This document shows, in pieces, positions 1 through 5,686 of a DNA stretch of 5,734 nucleotides. The stretch is taken from contig QHSM01000512.1 of assembly GCA_003221595.1 (NCBI GenBank), forward strand, positions 1 to 5,734, given 5' to 3'. Source of the stretch: Candidatus Rokuibacteriota bacterium. Its GTDB lineage: Bacteria > Methylomirabilota > Methylomirabilia > Rokubacteriales > CSP1-6. Within the stretch, counting starts at the first letter, position 1, and each line of letters opens with the position of its first letter. Below the pieces are notes generated by a model that worked only from the letters and a program-made list of their open reading frames with translations, ran no database searches and was not told the DNA's origin. A program made the position numbers and the translations under genes.

Positions 1-1
1 C

Positions 2-1966
2 GACGCGCGCGAGGCAATCTCGGTCGACTGGACGCCGTTACCAGCCGTCGCGACGCTGGACCAGGCGCTGGCCGCGGACCGCGTCATCTTCCACCGTCGC
101 CATCGCGCCGGTGACGTCGATGGGGCTTTCGCGCGCGCGGCGCTCGTCGTGGGCGAGACGTTCGCGCACGGCCGGTGCGCCCCCATGCCGATGGAGCCGC
201 GCGGCATGATGGCGGACTGGGACGGCGAGACCCTGACGCTGTGGTCGCCGAGCCAGTGCCCGTCGCTCCTCCGTACCGCGCTGGCGGCAGCCCTCGACCT
301 CCCGGAAATGCGCATCCGGGTCGTGACGCCCGACGTCGGCGGTGGCTTCGGACTCAAGATGCAGGTCTTCCCCGAAGACGTCGCGGTGGCGGCGCTCGCG
401 CGGATGCTCCAGCGGCCTGTGAAATGGATCGAGGAGCGCCGTGAGAATCTGGCGGCGGCGTCGCAGGCGCGTGAGGGGCGGACGGCGGTCGAGATCGCCG
501 CGGCGGCCGACGGCACGCTGCTGGCTATGCGGGCGCGCATCGTGTCCGATGCGGGCGCGTATCACGCGTATCCGACCACGGCGGCGCTCGAGCCTCTGGG
601 AACCGCGAGCATCCTGCCCGGCCCTTACCGGGTGTCGGCGTACGAATACGACACGAGGGCCCTGGCCACGCACAAGCCGCCGCTCGGGGCCTACCGCGGC
701 GTCGGCATGACGATGGGCGCGTTCGTCATGGAGCGCATGCTCGACCTCGTCGCCGAGCGCGCGGGCCTCGACCCGGCCGAGATCCGGCGGCGCAACCTTC
801 TCCCGCGCGAGGCCTACCCGTTCAAGTCGGCGACCGGGCTGACCTACGACAGCGGCGACTTTCCCAAGGCGCTCGAGCAGGTGCTGGCCGCGGTCGGGTA
901 CGAGGAGCTGCGGCGGACGCAGGCGAAACAGCGCGCCACGGGTCGCCTTGTCGGCATCGGCATCGCGTGCTACACCGAGTACACCGGAATGGGCTCGACG
1001 ATCTTCCGACTGCGCGGGATGACCGAGGTGCCGGGTATCGAGGCGGCCACGGTGGCCGTGGATCCCGACGGGACGGCCAGGTGCTCCGTGAGCTTCCCGA
1101 CGCAGGGGCAGGGGCATGGGACGACGATCGCCCAGCTCGTCGCCGATCGATTGGGCCTGGCGCTCGAGCACGTCCGCCTCGAGCCCGGTGACACCTCCCG
1201 CTCGCCGCGCGGCAGCGGTACGTTCGGTAGCCGCGGAACCGTGGCGATGCTGGGCAGCGCCGGAGCCGCCGCCGATCTGGTCGCCGAGAAGATTCGAGCG
1301 CTCGCGGCTGATCGCCTGGAGGCGAGCGCGGCCGACGTGGTGCTGGCGGCCGGGCGCGCTGCCGTGCGGGGCTTCCCCGATCGCGCCGTGAGCGTGGCCG
1401 AGATCGCGCGGGTGGCGTACGCTCCGCCGCTCGGCGGGCTCCCCGGCGGCCAGACGCCCGGGCTCGCCGCCACGGTGTTCTTCGATCCGCCCGGGGCGAC
1501 CTTCTCCGGCGCGGTGCACGTCGCCGTCGTCGAGATCGATCCGGAGACCGGCCGCGTCGGCGTCGCGCGTTATGCGCTCGTCGAGGACTGCGGGACGGTG
1601 ATCAACCCCATGATCGTCGAGGGCCAGATTCACGGCGCCGTCACGCAGGGCCTCGGGGAAGCCCTGCTGGAAGACGTCGTCTACGACGAGAGCGGCCAGC
1701 TCCTGACCGCGACGCTGATGGACTACGCCGTACCCAGGGCCGACGATCTGCCCGAGCCCGAGATCGGCCATCTCGAGACGCCGTCCCCCATCATGCCCGG
1801 TGGTGTGAAGGGTATGGGCGAGGGGGGAACGATCGGCGCGCCGGCGGCGATCGCCAACGCGGTCGCGGATGCCATGCGTCACCTGGGCGTGCGAATCACG
1901 GCCTTGCCGATCCGCCCCGAGTCGCTCCTCCGGCGCGCCGCGGCGCGCCTCGACCCGCCGTCATGA
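2..1966 (+). CDS. Molybdopterin-binding large subunit, xanthine dehydrogenase/CoxL family (5' partial)
   Basis: The catalytic subunit of a molybdenum hydroxylase, which oxidises aldehydes, N-heterocycles or similar substrates with water at a Mo-pterin centre and passes electrons to separate FeS and FAD subunits, neither visible here. The frame is open from base 2, so about 654 residues are present. The family usually runs to ~770-800, so roughly the first 120 (start of the a/b hammerhead domain) lie off the left edge; the internal ATG at 149 is not the start. Visible landmarks are APMPMEPRG (~codons 59-67), the pterin-binding DVGGGFG (332-352), the active-site loop AYRGVGM (689-709), TQGQGHGTT (near 1100-1125), GTFGSRGT (near 1216-1240) and GVKGMGEGGT (1802-1831), whose Glu at 1820-1822 matches the family's catalytic glutamate. 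The loop lacks the AYRCSFR cysteine of true aerobic CO dehydrogenase, so this is not form I CoxL. The substrate cannot be read from sequence. Family certain; function uncertain. Confidence 0.95.
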   Translation, partial: DAREAISVDWTPLPAVATLDQALAADRVIFHRRHRAGDVDGAFARAALVVGETFAHGRCAPMPMEPRGMMADWDGETLTLWSPSQCPSLLRTALAAALDLPEMRIRVVTPDVGGGFGLKMQVFPEDVAVAALARMLQRPVKWIEERRENLAAASQAREGRTAVEIAAAADGTLLAMRARIVSDAGAYHAYPTTAALEPLGTASILPGPYRVSAYEYDTRALATHKPPLGAYRGVGMTMGAFVMERMLDLVAERAGLDPAEIRRRNLLPREAYPFKSATGLTYDSGDFPKALEQVLAAVGYEELRRTQAKQRATGRLVGIGIACYTEYTGMGSTIFRLRGMTEVPGIEAATVAVDPDGTARCSVSFPTQGQGHGTTIAQLVADRLGLALEHVRLEPGDTSRSPRGSGTFGSRGTVAMLGSAGAAADLVAEKIRALAADRLEASAADVVLAAGRAAVRGFPDRAVSVAEIARVAYAPPLGGLPGGQTPGLAATVFFDPPGATFSGAVHVAVVEIDPETGRVGVARYALVEDCGTVINPMIVEGQIHGAVTQGLGEALLEDVVYDESGQLLTATLMDYAVPRADDLPEPEIGHLETPSPIMPGGVKGMGEGGTIGAPAAIANAVADAMRHLGVRITALPIRPESLLRRAAARLDPPS

Positions 1967-1969
1967 GGA
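1965..1969 (+). promoter_or_regulatory. Shine-Dalgarno of fhs, overlapping the upstream stop
   Basis: GAGGA lies nine bases before the ATG at 1979 and overlaps the TGA stop (1964-1966) of the molybdenum hydroxylase gene. Ribosomes finishing the upstream gene would stop on the fhs initiation site, which suggests translational coupling. It also fixes the fhs start, which agrees with the conserved Fhs N-terminus. Confidence 0.7.
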
Positions 1970-1978
1970 TCTAGAGAA

Positions 1979-3601
1979 ATGGGAAAACAGGATATCGAGA
2001 TCGCCCGTGCAGTGAAGCTCCAGCCGATCCAGGCGATCGGCGAGCTGCTCGGGCTCAACGGCAACGACCTCGAGCCGTACGGGACCTACAAGGCGAAGAT
2101 CCGCTGGGACGTGATCGAGCGCTCGAGCGCGCGTCCGGACGGCGCGCTCGTGCTCGTGACGGCGATGACGCCGACGCCCGCGGGCGAAGGCAAGTCGACG
2201 ACCACGATCGGGCTGGCCGACGGGCTGCGCCGGCTCGGCAAGCGCTCGATCGTCGCGATGCGCGAGCCTTCGCTGGGCCCGGTCTTCGGCGTCAAGGGCG
2301 GCGGGACGGGCGGCGGCCACACCCAGGTGGCGCCGATGGAGGACATCAACCTCCACTTCACGGGCGACATGCACGCGATCGGTGCCGCGCACAATCTCCT
2401 GGCCGCGATGCTCGACAACCATCTCGCTCAGGGCAACCCGCTCAACCTCGACACCCGGCGGATCACCTGGCGGCGGGTCCTGGACATGAACGACCGCGCG
2501 CTCCGGCGCCTCGTGATCGGCCTGGGTGGGCCGGCGCACGGCGTGCCGCGCGAGACCGGCTTCGACATCACCGTCGCCTCGGAGATCATGGCGATCCTGT
2601 GCCTGGCCCGCGACCTGCAAGACTTCAAGGCGCGGGTTGAGCGCGTCGTGGTGGCCGACCGCGGCGAGGGGCCGTTCGTCACGGCGCGCGATCTCCGCGC
2701 CGCCGGCGCGATGGCCGTGCTCATGAAGGACGCGATCAAGCCGAACCTGGTCCAGACGCTCGACGGCACGCCGGCGCTCGTGCACGGCGGCCCGTTCGGC
2801 AACATCGCGCACGGCTGCAACAGCCTCATCGCCACGCGTCTGGCGCTCAAGCTCGGCGAGATCGTCGTCACCGAGGCCGGCTTTGGCAGCGATCTCGGCG
2901 GCGAGAAGTTCGTGAACATCAAGTGCCGCACGGGCGGCCTGGTACCGTCGGCGGCCGTCATCGTCACCACCACGCGCGCCCTGGCGACGCACGGTGAGGA
3001 GAATCTGGCCAAGCACGTCGAGAACGTCCGGCTCTACGGGCTCGCGCCGGTGGTGGCGTTGAACCACTTCACCGACGACACCGACGCGCAGATCGGCCGG
3101 GTGATGTCGATGTGCAAGACGCTCGGCGTTCCCTGCGGGGTGTCGCGCGGCTGGGAGCTCGGCGGCGCCGGAGTGACCGACCTCGCCGGGATGGTGCTCG
3201 AGGCGATCCGCACGGGAGATCGCGCGGGCTTCCGGTACCTCTACCCCGACGATCTCAAGCTGACGGCGAAGCTCGAGACGATCGCCACGAAAATCTACGG
3301 CGCCGACGGCGTGACCTTCGCGCCGACGGCCGCCGCCAAGCTGGCCCGCTACGAGTCGCTCGGCTATGGCCGGCTGCCGGTGTGCGTCGCCAAGACGCAG
3401 AATTCCCTCAGCGACGACCCGAAGCGGCCGGGCCGGCCACGAGGGTTCACCGTCACGATTCGCGACGTCGCCCTCTCCGCGGGCGCCGGCTTTGTCGTCG
3501 CGTACGCCGGCGATATCCTGACGATGCCCGGGCTTCCCAAGGTGCCCGGCGCCGAGGGGATCGACATCGACGCCGGCGGCAACATCGTCGGGCTCTTCTG
3601 A
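1979..3601 (+). CDS. fhs: Formate-tetrahydrofolate ligase (10-formyl-THF synthetase)
   Basis: Cytosolic enzyme that makes 10-formyl-tetrahydrofolate from formate, THF and ATP, feeding purine synthesis, serine-type C1 routes or the methyl branch of the Wood-Ljungdahl pathway. The 540-aa protein starts with the typical DIEIARAVKLQPI and ends with the typical GNIVGLF, so it is complete. Visible motifs: P-loop TPAGEGKST (residues 66-74, Lys72), REPSLGP (95-101), the Gly-rich KGGGTGGGHTQV (106-117) followed by PMEDINLHFTGD, and the folate-stacking pair Phe364 and Trp392. That pair is spaced 28 residues apart, as I recall for Phe384/Trp412 in the Moorella enzyme. Two oddities: the Gly-rich signature is usually KGGAAGGGY, and ~16-18 residues are missing after RALATHG (333-339), which accounts for the length below the usual ~557. 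The gene sits 12 bp after the molybdenum hydroxylase gene and is probably in the same operon. No folD or other folate gene is in view. Confidence 0.97.
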   Translation: MGKQDIEIARAVKLQPIQAIGELLGLNGNDLEPYGTYKAKIRWDVIERSSARPDGALVLVTAMTPTPAGEGKSTTTIGLADGLRRLGKRSIVAMREPSLGPVFGVKGGGTGGGHTQVAPMEDINLHFTGDMHAIGAAHNLLAAMLDNHLAQGNPLNLDTRRITWRRVLDMNDRALRRLVIGLGGPAHGVPRETGFDITVASEIMAILCLARDLQDFKARVERVVVADRGEGPFVTARDLRAAGAMAVLMKDAIKPNLVQTLDGTPALVHGGPFGNIAHGCNSLIATRLALKLGEIVVTEAGFGSDLGGEKFVNIKCRTGGLVPSAAVIVTTTRALATHGEENLAKHVENVRLYGLAPVVALNHFTDDTDAQIGRVMSMCKTLGVPCGVSRGWELGGAGVTDLAGMVLEAIRTGDRAGFRYLYPDDLKLTAKLETIATKIYGADGVTFAPTAAAKLARYESLGYGRLPVCVAKTQNSLSDDPKRPGRPRGFTVTIRDVALSAGAGFVVAYAGDILTMPGLPKVPGAEGIDIDAGGNIVGLF

Positions 3602-3619
3602 GGGACCTCGAGGCGCCTG

Positions 3620-3628
3620 TGCTACCAT
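3620..3628 (+). promoter_or_regulatory. Candidate extended -10 promoter for the Hpt/response-regulator unit
   Basis: TGCTACCAT matches an extended -10 (TGn followed by TACCAT, 4 of 6 to TATAAT). It lies just after the fhs stop and ~104 bp before the GTG start of the Hpt gene. The bases 16-18 positions upstream (around 3599-3606) do not resemble a -35 box, so the call rests on the extended -10 alone. Transcription would begin near 3635. Confidence 0.35.
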
Positions 3629-3659
3629 CTTTCGCAGGGCGATGCGCGTGGTCCTTCCT

Positions 3660-3685
3660 GGAGCCGGTAGCTCACTGAGCGCTCC
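3660..3685 (+). other. Hairpin in the leader upstream of the Hpt gene
   Basis: GGAGC (3660-3664) can pair with GCTCC (3681-3685), and inside it GCTC (3670-3673) with GAGC (3677-3680) around an ACT loop. This gives nine base pairs with a five-base bulge on one side (3665-3669). AGGGC (3636-3640) and GCCCT (3691-3695) could extend it as an outer stem. No T-run follows, so it does not look like an intrinsic terminator for fhs. It may simply be leader structure, and no known riboswitch class is recognised. Confidence 0.3.
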
Positions 3686-3717
3686 TGATGGCCCTCGTCG
3701 GCCCGGACCCACCCCCC

Positions 3718-3722
3718 GGAGG
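3718..3722 (+). promoter_or_regulatory. Shine-Dalgarno deciding the Hpt start (GTG at 3732)
   Basis: A full GGAGG lies nine bases before the GTG at 3732, in the Hpt reading frame. The ATG at 3724 is in another frame and only one base from the GGAGG. The in-frame ATG at 3642 has only AGGG two to three bases upstream. The GTG is therefore the best-supported start. Confidence 0.7.
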
Positions 3723-3731
3723 CATGACACT

Positions 3732-4109
3732 GTGGATGGAGCAGAAGGGCCTGTCGATCTCGCGGTCGCGCTGCGCTGGCTCGGGGGCGATCAGGCATTG
3801 CTCCGCGAGCTGGTCGGCATCTTCGTCGACGACGGCCCCAGGCGGCTCGAGGCGCTCCGAGAGGCGATGAAGGCGGCCGACGTCCAGCAGCTCGAGCAGG
3901 TCGCCCACAGCCTGAAAGGATCGGCCGCCATCCTGGGAGCGGCGCGACTTCAGGAGTCGGCGCTGGCGCTCGAGGAAGCCGCGCACGACGGCCGCGCCGA
4001 GAACGGCGTCGACCTCGTCGCGGACATCTCGCGCGAGATCGAGCGGGTCCTCGCATTTTTCGCCGACCCGGCCTGGGCGGAACGCCTGGACGCCGAGCCC
4101 GCGTCATGA
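3732..4109 (+). CDS. Stand-alone Hpt (histidine phosphotransfer) protein
   Basis: A soluble phosphorelay intermediate that takes a phosphoryl group from a kinase's receiver domain on a histidine and hands it to a response regulator. From the GTG start the protein is 125 residues, the usual size for a single four-helix Hpt domain. The signature HSLKGSAAILGA covers residues 59-70, with His59 (CAC at 3906-3908) the expected phosphorylated residue and Lys62-Gly63 the usual neighbours. Upstream helices contain LVGIFVDDGPRRLEAL, typical of these domains. Starting at the ATG at 3642 would add 30 Pro/Arg-rich residues that do not look like Hpt sequence. The stop overlaps the response-regulator ATG by four bases, so the two are probably co-translated partners. 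There is no kinase catalytic domain, so the gene is not a CheA or hybrid-kinase fragment with an obvious partner in view. Confidence 0.88.
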   Translation: MDGAEGPVDLAVALRWLGGDQALLRELVGIFVDDGPRRLEALREAMKAADVQQLEQVAHSLKGSAAILGAARLQESALALEEAAHDGRAENGVDLVADISREIERVLAFFADPAWAERLDAEPAS

Positions 4110-4741
4110 GAGTGCTCATCGTCGACGACGAGCCGATCGTCCGGCGACTGCACGAGGCCTCCCTGACCTCGTGGGGCTACCAGGTCGTCACCGCGCCCAG
4201 CGGCGAGCAGGCCTGGGAGATCTTCCAGCAGGACGATCCGCCATCGCTCGCGATCCTGGACTGGACGATGCCGGGGATGGACGGGCTCGAGCTGTGCACG
4301 CGGATCCGCACGATGGGCCGGGAGCCGAAGCCCTATCTCATCTTCGTGACCGCCAAGGCGCGGACGCAGGACATCGTGACCGGCCTCGGCGCCGGCGCCG
4401 ACGACTACATCGTCAAGCCGTTCGAGCGCGAGGAGCTGCACGCGCGGGTCCAGGTCGGATTCCGCATGCTCGAGCTTCAGGCGGCGCTCGCGGACCGGGT
4501 GCGCGAGCTCGAGGAAGCGCTCACCCGGGTCAAGCAGCTCCAGGGGCTCCTTCCGATCTGCTCGTATTGCAAGAAGGTGCGCGACGACCAGAACTACTGG
4601 CAGCAGGTCGAGACCTACATCGAGGGGCACTCGGACGCCCAGTTCACTCACGGGATCTGTCCCGATTGCCGGCAGAAGTACGTCGAGCCGGAGCTCAACC
4701 GGCTGCGCAAGATCCGAGAGGCCCGCGGCTCCGAGCCATGA
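4106..4741 (+). CDS. Response regulator: receiver, coiled coil and four-cysteine C-terminal module
   Basis: A 211-aa cytosolic signalling protein. The receiver domain (~1-118) has the acidic pocket Asp7-Asp8, phospho-acceptor Asp52 in LDWTMPGMDG, switch Thr82 and the conserved Lys104 in VKPF, so it should be phosphorylatable. A heptad-like, Glu/Leu-rich stretch (~119-148) looks like a coiled-coil linker. The C-terminal part (149-197) has CSYCKK and, about 30 residues on, CPDC. Cys152, Cys155, Cys185 and Cys188, with His175 and His182 nearby, look like a structural metal (probably zinc) site. I recall this 'LPICxxCKKxRDDxxYW' block as a recurring tail on bacterial receiver and PAS proteins with no assigned role. 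There is no DNA-binding, GGDEF, EAL or HD-GYP domain, so the output is unknown. Start ATG sits in the ATGA shared with the Hpt stop, and its own TGA shares an ATGA with the next ORF. The Hpt protein is the likely phosphodonor. Confidence 0.93.
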   Translation: MRVLIVDDEPIVRRLHEASLTSWGYQVVTAPSGEQAWEIFQQDDPPSLAILDWTMPGMDGLELCTRIRTMGREPKPYLIFVTAKARTQDIVTGLGAGADDYIVKPFEREELHARVQVGFRMLELQAALADRVRELEEALTRVKQLQGLLPICSYCKKVRDDQNYWQQVETYIEGHSDAQFTHGICPDCRQKYVEPELNRLRKIREARGSEP

Positions 4742-4911
4742 TCGCGTTGCGCCGGGCCGACCGTCACGCCTGGGTGCAGGTGGCGCGCGGCGCCGTGACG
4801 CTGGACGGCCAGCCCCTGTGGCAGAGCGACGGCGCCGCCGTCAGCGAGCAGTCCTCGCTCCGGCTCATCGGAATCGAGCCCGCCGAAGTGCTGGTCTTCG
4901 ACCTGCGCTAG
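4738..4911 (+). CDS. 57-aa ORF matching the C-terminal end of a pirin-type bicupin (fragment or mini-protein)
   Basis: The small protein contains HAWVQVARGAVTLDGQPL (10-27), SDGAAVSE (30-37) and ends AEVLVFDLR (49-57). From memory this is the ending of pirin/quercetinase-like proteins (the C-terminal cupin half), which typically read 'AWVQVARGxVTxNGxxL..GDGAAxxxE' and stop after 'LLFDL'. A full pirin is ~230-290 residues with a metal-binding N-terminal cupin; none of that N-terminal half is in this window. The ATG overlaps the response-regulator stop as ATGA and there is no clear Shine-Dalgarno, so translation would depend on coupling. The stop lies in CTAG shared with the convergent PHP gene. 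It may be a decayed remnant left by a recombination event, or a retained mini-protein. Homology is fairly sure; whether it is functional is open. Confidence 0.7.
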   Translation: MIALRRADRHAWVQVARGAVTLDGQPLWQSDGAAVSEQSSLRLIGIEPAEVLVFDLR

Positions 4912-4914
4912 CGC
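4905..4914. repeat. 10-bp perfect palindrome holding both convergent stop codons
   Basis: GCGCTAGCGC is a perfect inverted repeat. Its central CTAG supplies the plus-strand stop (4909-4911) of the pirin-like ORF and the minus-strand stop (4908-4910) of the PHP gene. The two coding regions thus overlap by three or four bases with no room for a conventional terminator between them. Confidence 0.8.
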
Positions 4915-5636
4915 GGCGTCAGGATCGTTTCGCCGGCGGGAGAGGTCGGCCGTAGCCGGGCTCGCACGGCGACCCTCGCGTTCGCCAGGGCCTGCCGGGC
5001 GACGATGCTCAGGCAACGGCTGAGCGTCAACGGGCGGCTCACGATGCTGAGCCGGCCGTGCTTGACCGCCGCCAGCACCGACTCCACCGAGAGATCCGCC
5101 TCGATGAGCGAGAACGTCGTTCCGAACTGCTCGTCGAGATGGCTATCGGACGTTCCGAGCAGCGGCAGGCCCACCGCGGCGGCGAGCTTGACGGCCGGTC
5201 GATTGAAGTCGATGCGCGGCGTGTAGAAGTGGCTGAACTCGATCGCGTCGAACAGGTCGATCTGCTGCCAGAGCCGCTCGCGAAGGCAGTAGGACGCCGG
5301 GAACAGGGGATGGGGCGCCGCCACGAGCCACTCGGGCGTCCGGTACCGGCGAAGATCGGCGAACGTCCGGAGCTTGTCGGCCTCGACGTCCGCGTTGTAA
5401 ACGAGCACGTGCCGGCCCTCGACCGTCGCCTCCACGCCTGGAATCAGTAGCACGTCGTGGTCGCGGGCGAACGAGGCGAGGTCGTCGCTGTACGTGATCG
5501 TGTCGTGGTTGGTGATGCTCAGCACGCGATAGCTCGCCCGGGCGGCCCGGACGATCATGTCGCGGGCGCTGTAGGCAATCGAGGGCTCGGCCTCGCGCGT
5601 ATGAACGTGCAGATCGGCCCGAAGTCGCGCAAGCAT
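4908..5636 (-). CDS. PHP-domain metal-dependent phosphoesterase
   Basis: A 242-aa protein of the PHP superfamily, whose members hydrolyse phosphate esters (for example nucleotide or histidinol phosphates) with a two- or three-metal site. All expected ligands are visible: DLHVHT (8-13, His10 and His12), TNHDT (42-46, His44 and Asp45), GVE (67-69, Glu69), GRHVLVY (His76), APHP (His109) and TSDSH (162-166, Asp164 and His166). The order and spacing fit the COG0613-type single-domain enzymes rather than DNA polymerase PHP domains. Residues ~175-242 are the less conserved tail. No signal peptide or membrane segment is seen, so it is probably cytosolic. The start ATG is close to the first metal motif, as is usual, with GGAAAGAG upstream. 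It runs opposite to its neighbours and is convergent with the pirin-like ORF, so it is probably its own transcription unit. Substrate is not deducible. Confidence 0.92.
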   Translation of the reverse strand: MLARLRADLHVHTREAEPSIAYSARDMIVRAARASYRVLSITNHDTITYSDDLASFARDHDVLLIPGVEATVEGRHVLVYNADVEADKLRTFADLRRYRTPEWLVAAPHPLFPASYCLRERLWQQIDLFDAIEFSHFYTPRIDFNRPAVKLAAAVGLPLLGTSDSHLDEQFGTTFSLIEADLSVESVLAAVKHGRLSIVSRPLTLSRCLSIVARQALANARVAVRARLRPTSPAGETILTPR

Positions 5637-5640
5637 CGCG

Positions 5641-5648
5641 CTCTTTCC
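5641..5648 (-). promoter_or_regulatory. Moderate Shine-Dalgarno of the PHP gene
   Basis: Read on the minus strand, GGAAAGAG precedes the ATG (5634-5636), leaving four bases after its last G and nine after its GGA. It is purine-rich but not a perfect match. It supports the ATG at 5636 over an upstream TTG in another frame. Confidence 0.45.
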
Positions 5649-5657
5649 GGAGCAAGG

Positions 5658-5686
5658 CCGATACCAGCCCCGACGGGAGCGGTCAA
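5658..5686 (-). promoter_or_regulatory. Candidate sigma-70-type promoter of the PHP gene
   Basis: On the minus strand, TTGACC (5681-5686) is followed after exactly 17 bases by TATCGG (5658-5663), with a TGG just before it giving an extended -10. The -35 matches consensus at five of six positions and the -10 at three of six. The DNA just upstream of the -35 (about 5687-5704) is unusually AT-rich for this window. The predicted leader is only ~15-20 bases, ending at the PHP ATG. Confidence 0.5.

Noticed and set aside
38..1882. A 614-codon open frame on the minus strand across the molybdenum hydroxylase gene
   Set aside because: Its translation is Arg/Gly/His/Asp-rich low-complexity sequence without motifs, the usual mirror of a GC-rich gene. 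The plus strand has clear family motifs throughout.
149..1966. Start of the molybdenum hydroxylase gene at the ATG at 149
   Set aside because: The frame is open to base 2 and the upstream codons encode typical family sequence (VDWTPLPAV), so the real start is outside the window.
3602..3635. Intrinsic terminator after fhs (CCTCGAGG palindrome at 3606-3613)
   Set aside because: The palindrome has no loop and no T-run follows, so it cannot form a normal terminator hairpin.
3655..3700. tRNA-like string GGTAGCTCA in the leader before the Hpt gene
   Set aside because: It resembles a tRNA D-arm, but there is no acceptor stem, anticodon arm or GGTTCGAAT-type T-arm at the right distance. It is explained by the hairpin.
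1961..3730. A 589-codon open frame on the minus strand across all of fhs
   Set aside because: Same mirror effect. The plus strand encodes a complete, motif-rich Fhs, and the antisense product resembles nothing and is Arg/Asp/His-heavy.
3950..4651. Minus-strand open frame across the Hpt/response-regulator junction
   Set aside because: It lies opposite two well-supported domain proteins, shows no recognisable domain and has the same biased composition as the other mirror frames.
4730..4745. Programmed -1 frameshift fusing the response regulator to the pirin-like tail at ATGA
   Set aside because: No slippery heptamer or downstream pseudoknot was seen, and a simple stop-start overlap explains the arrangement.
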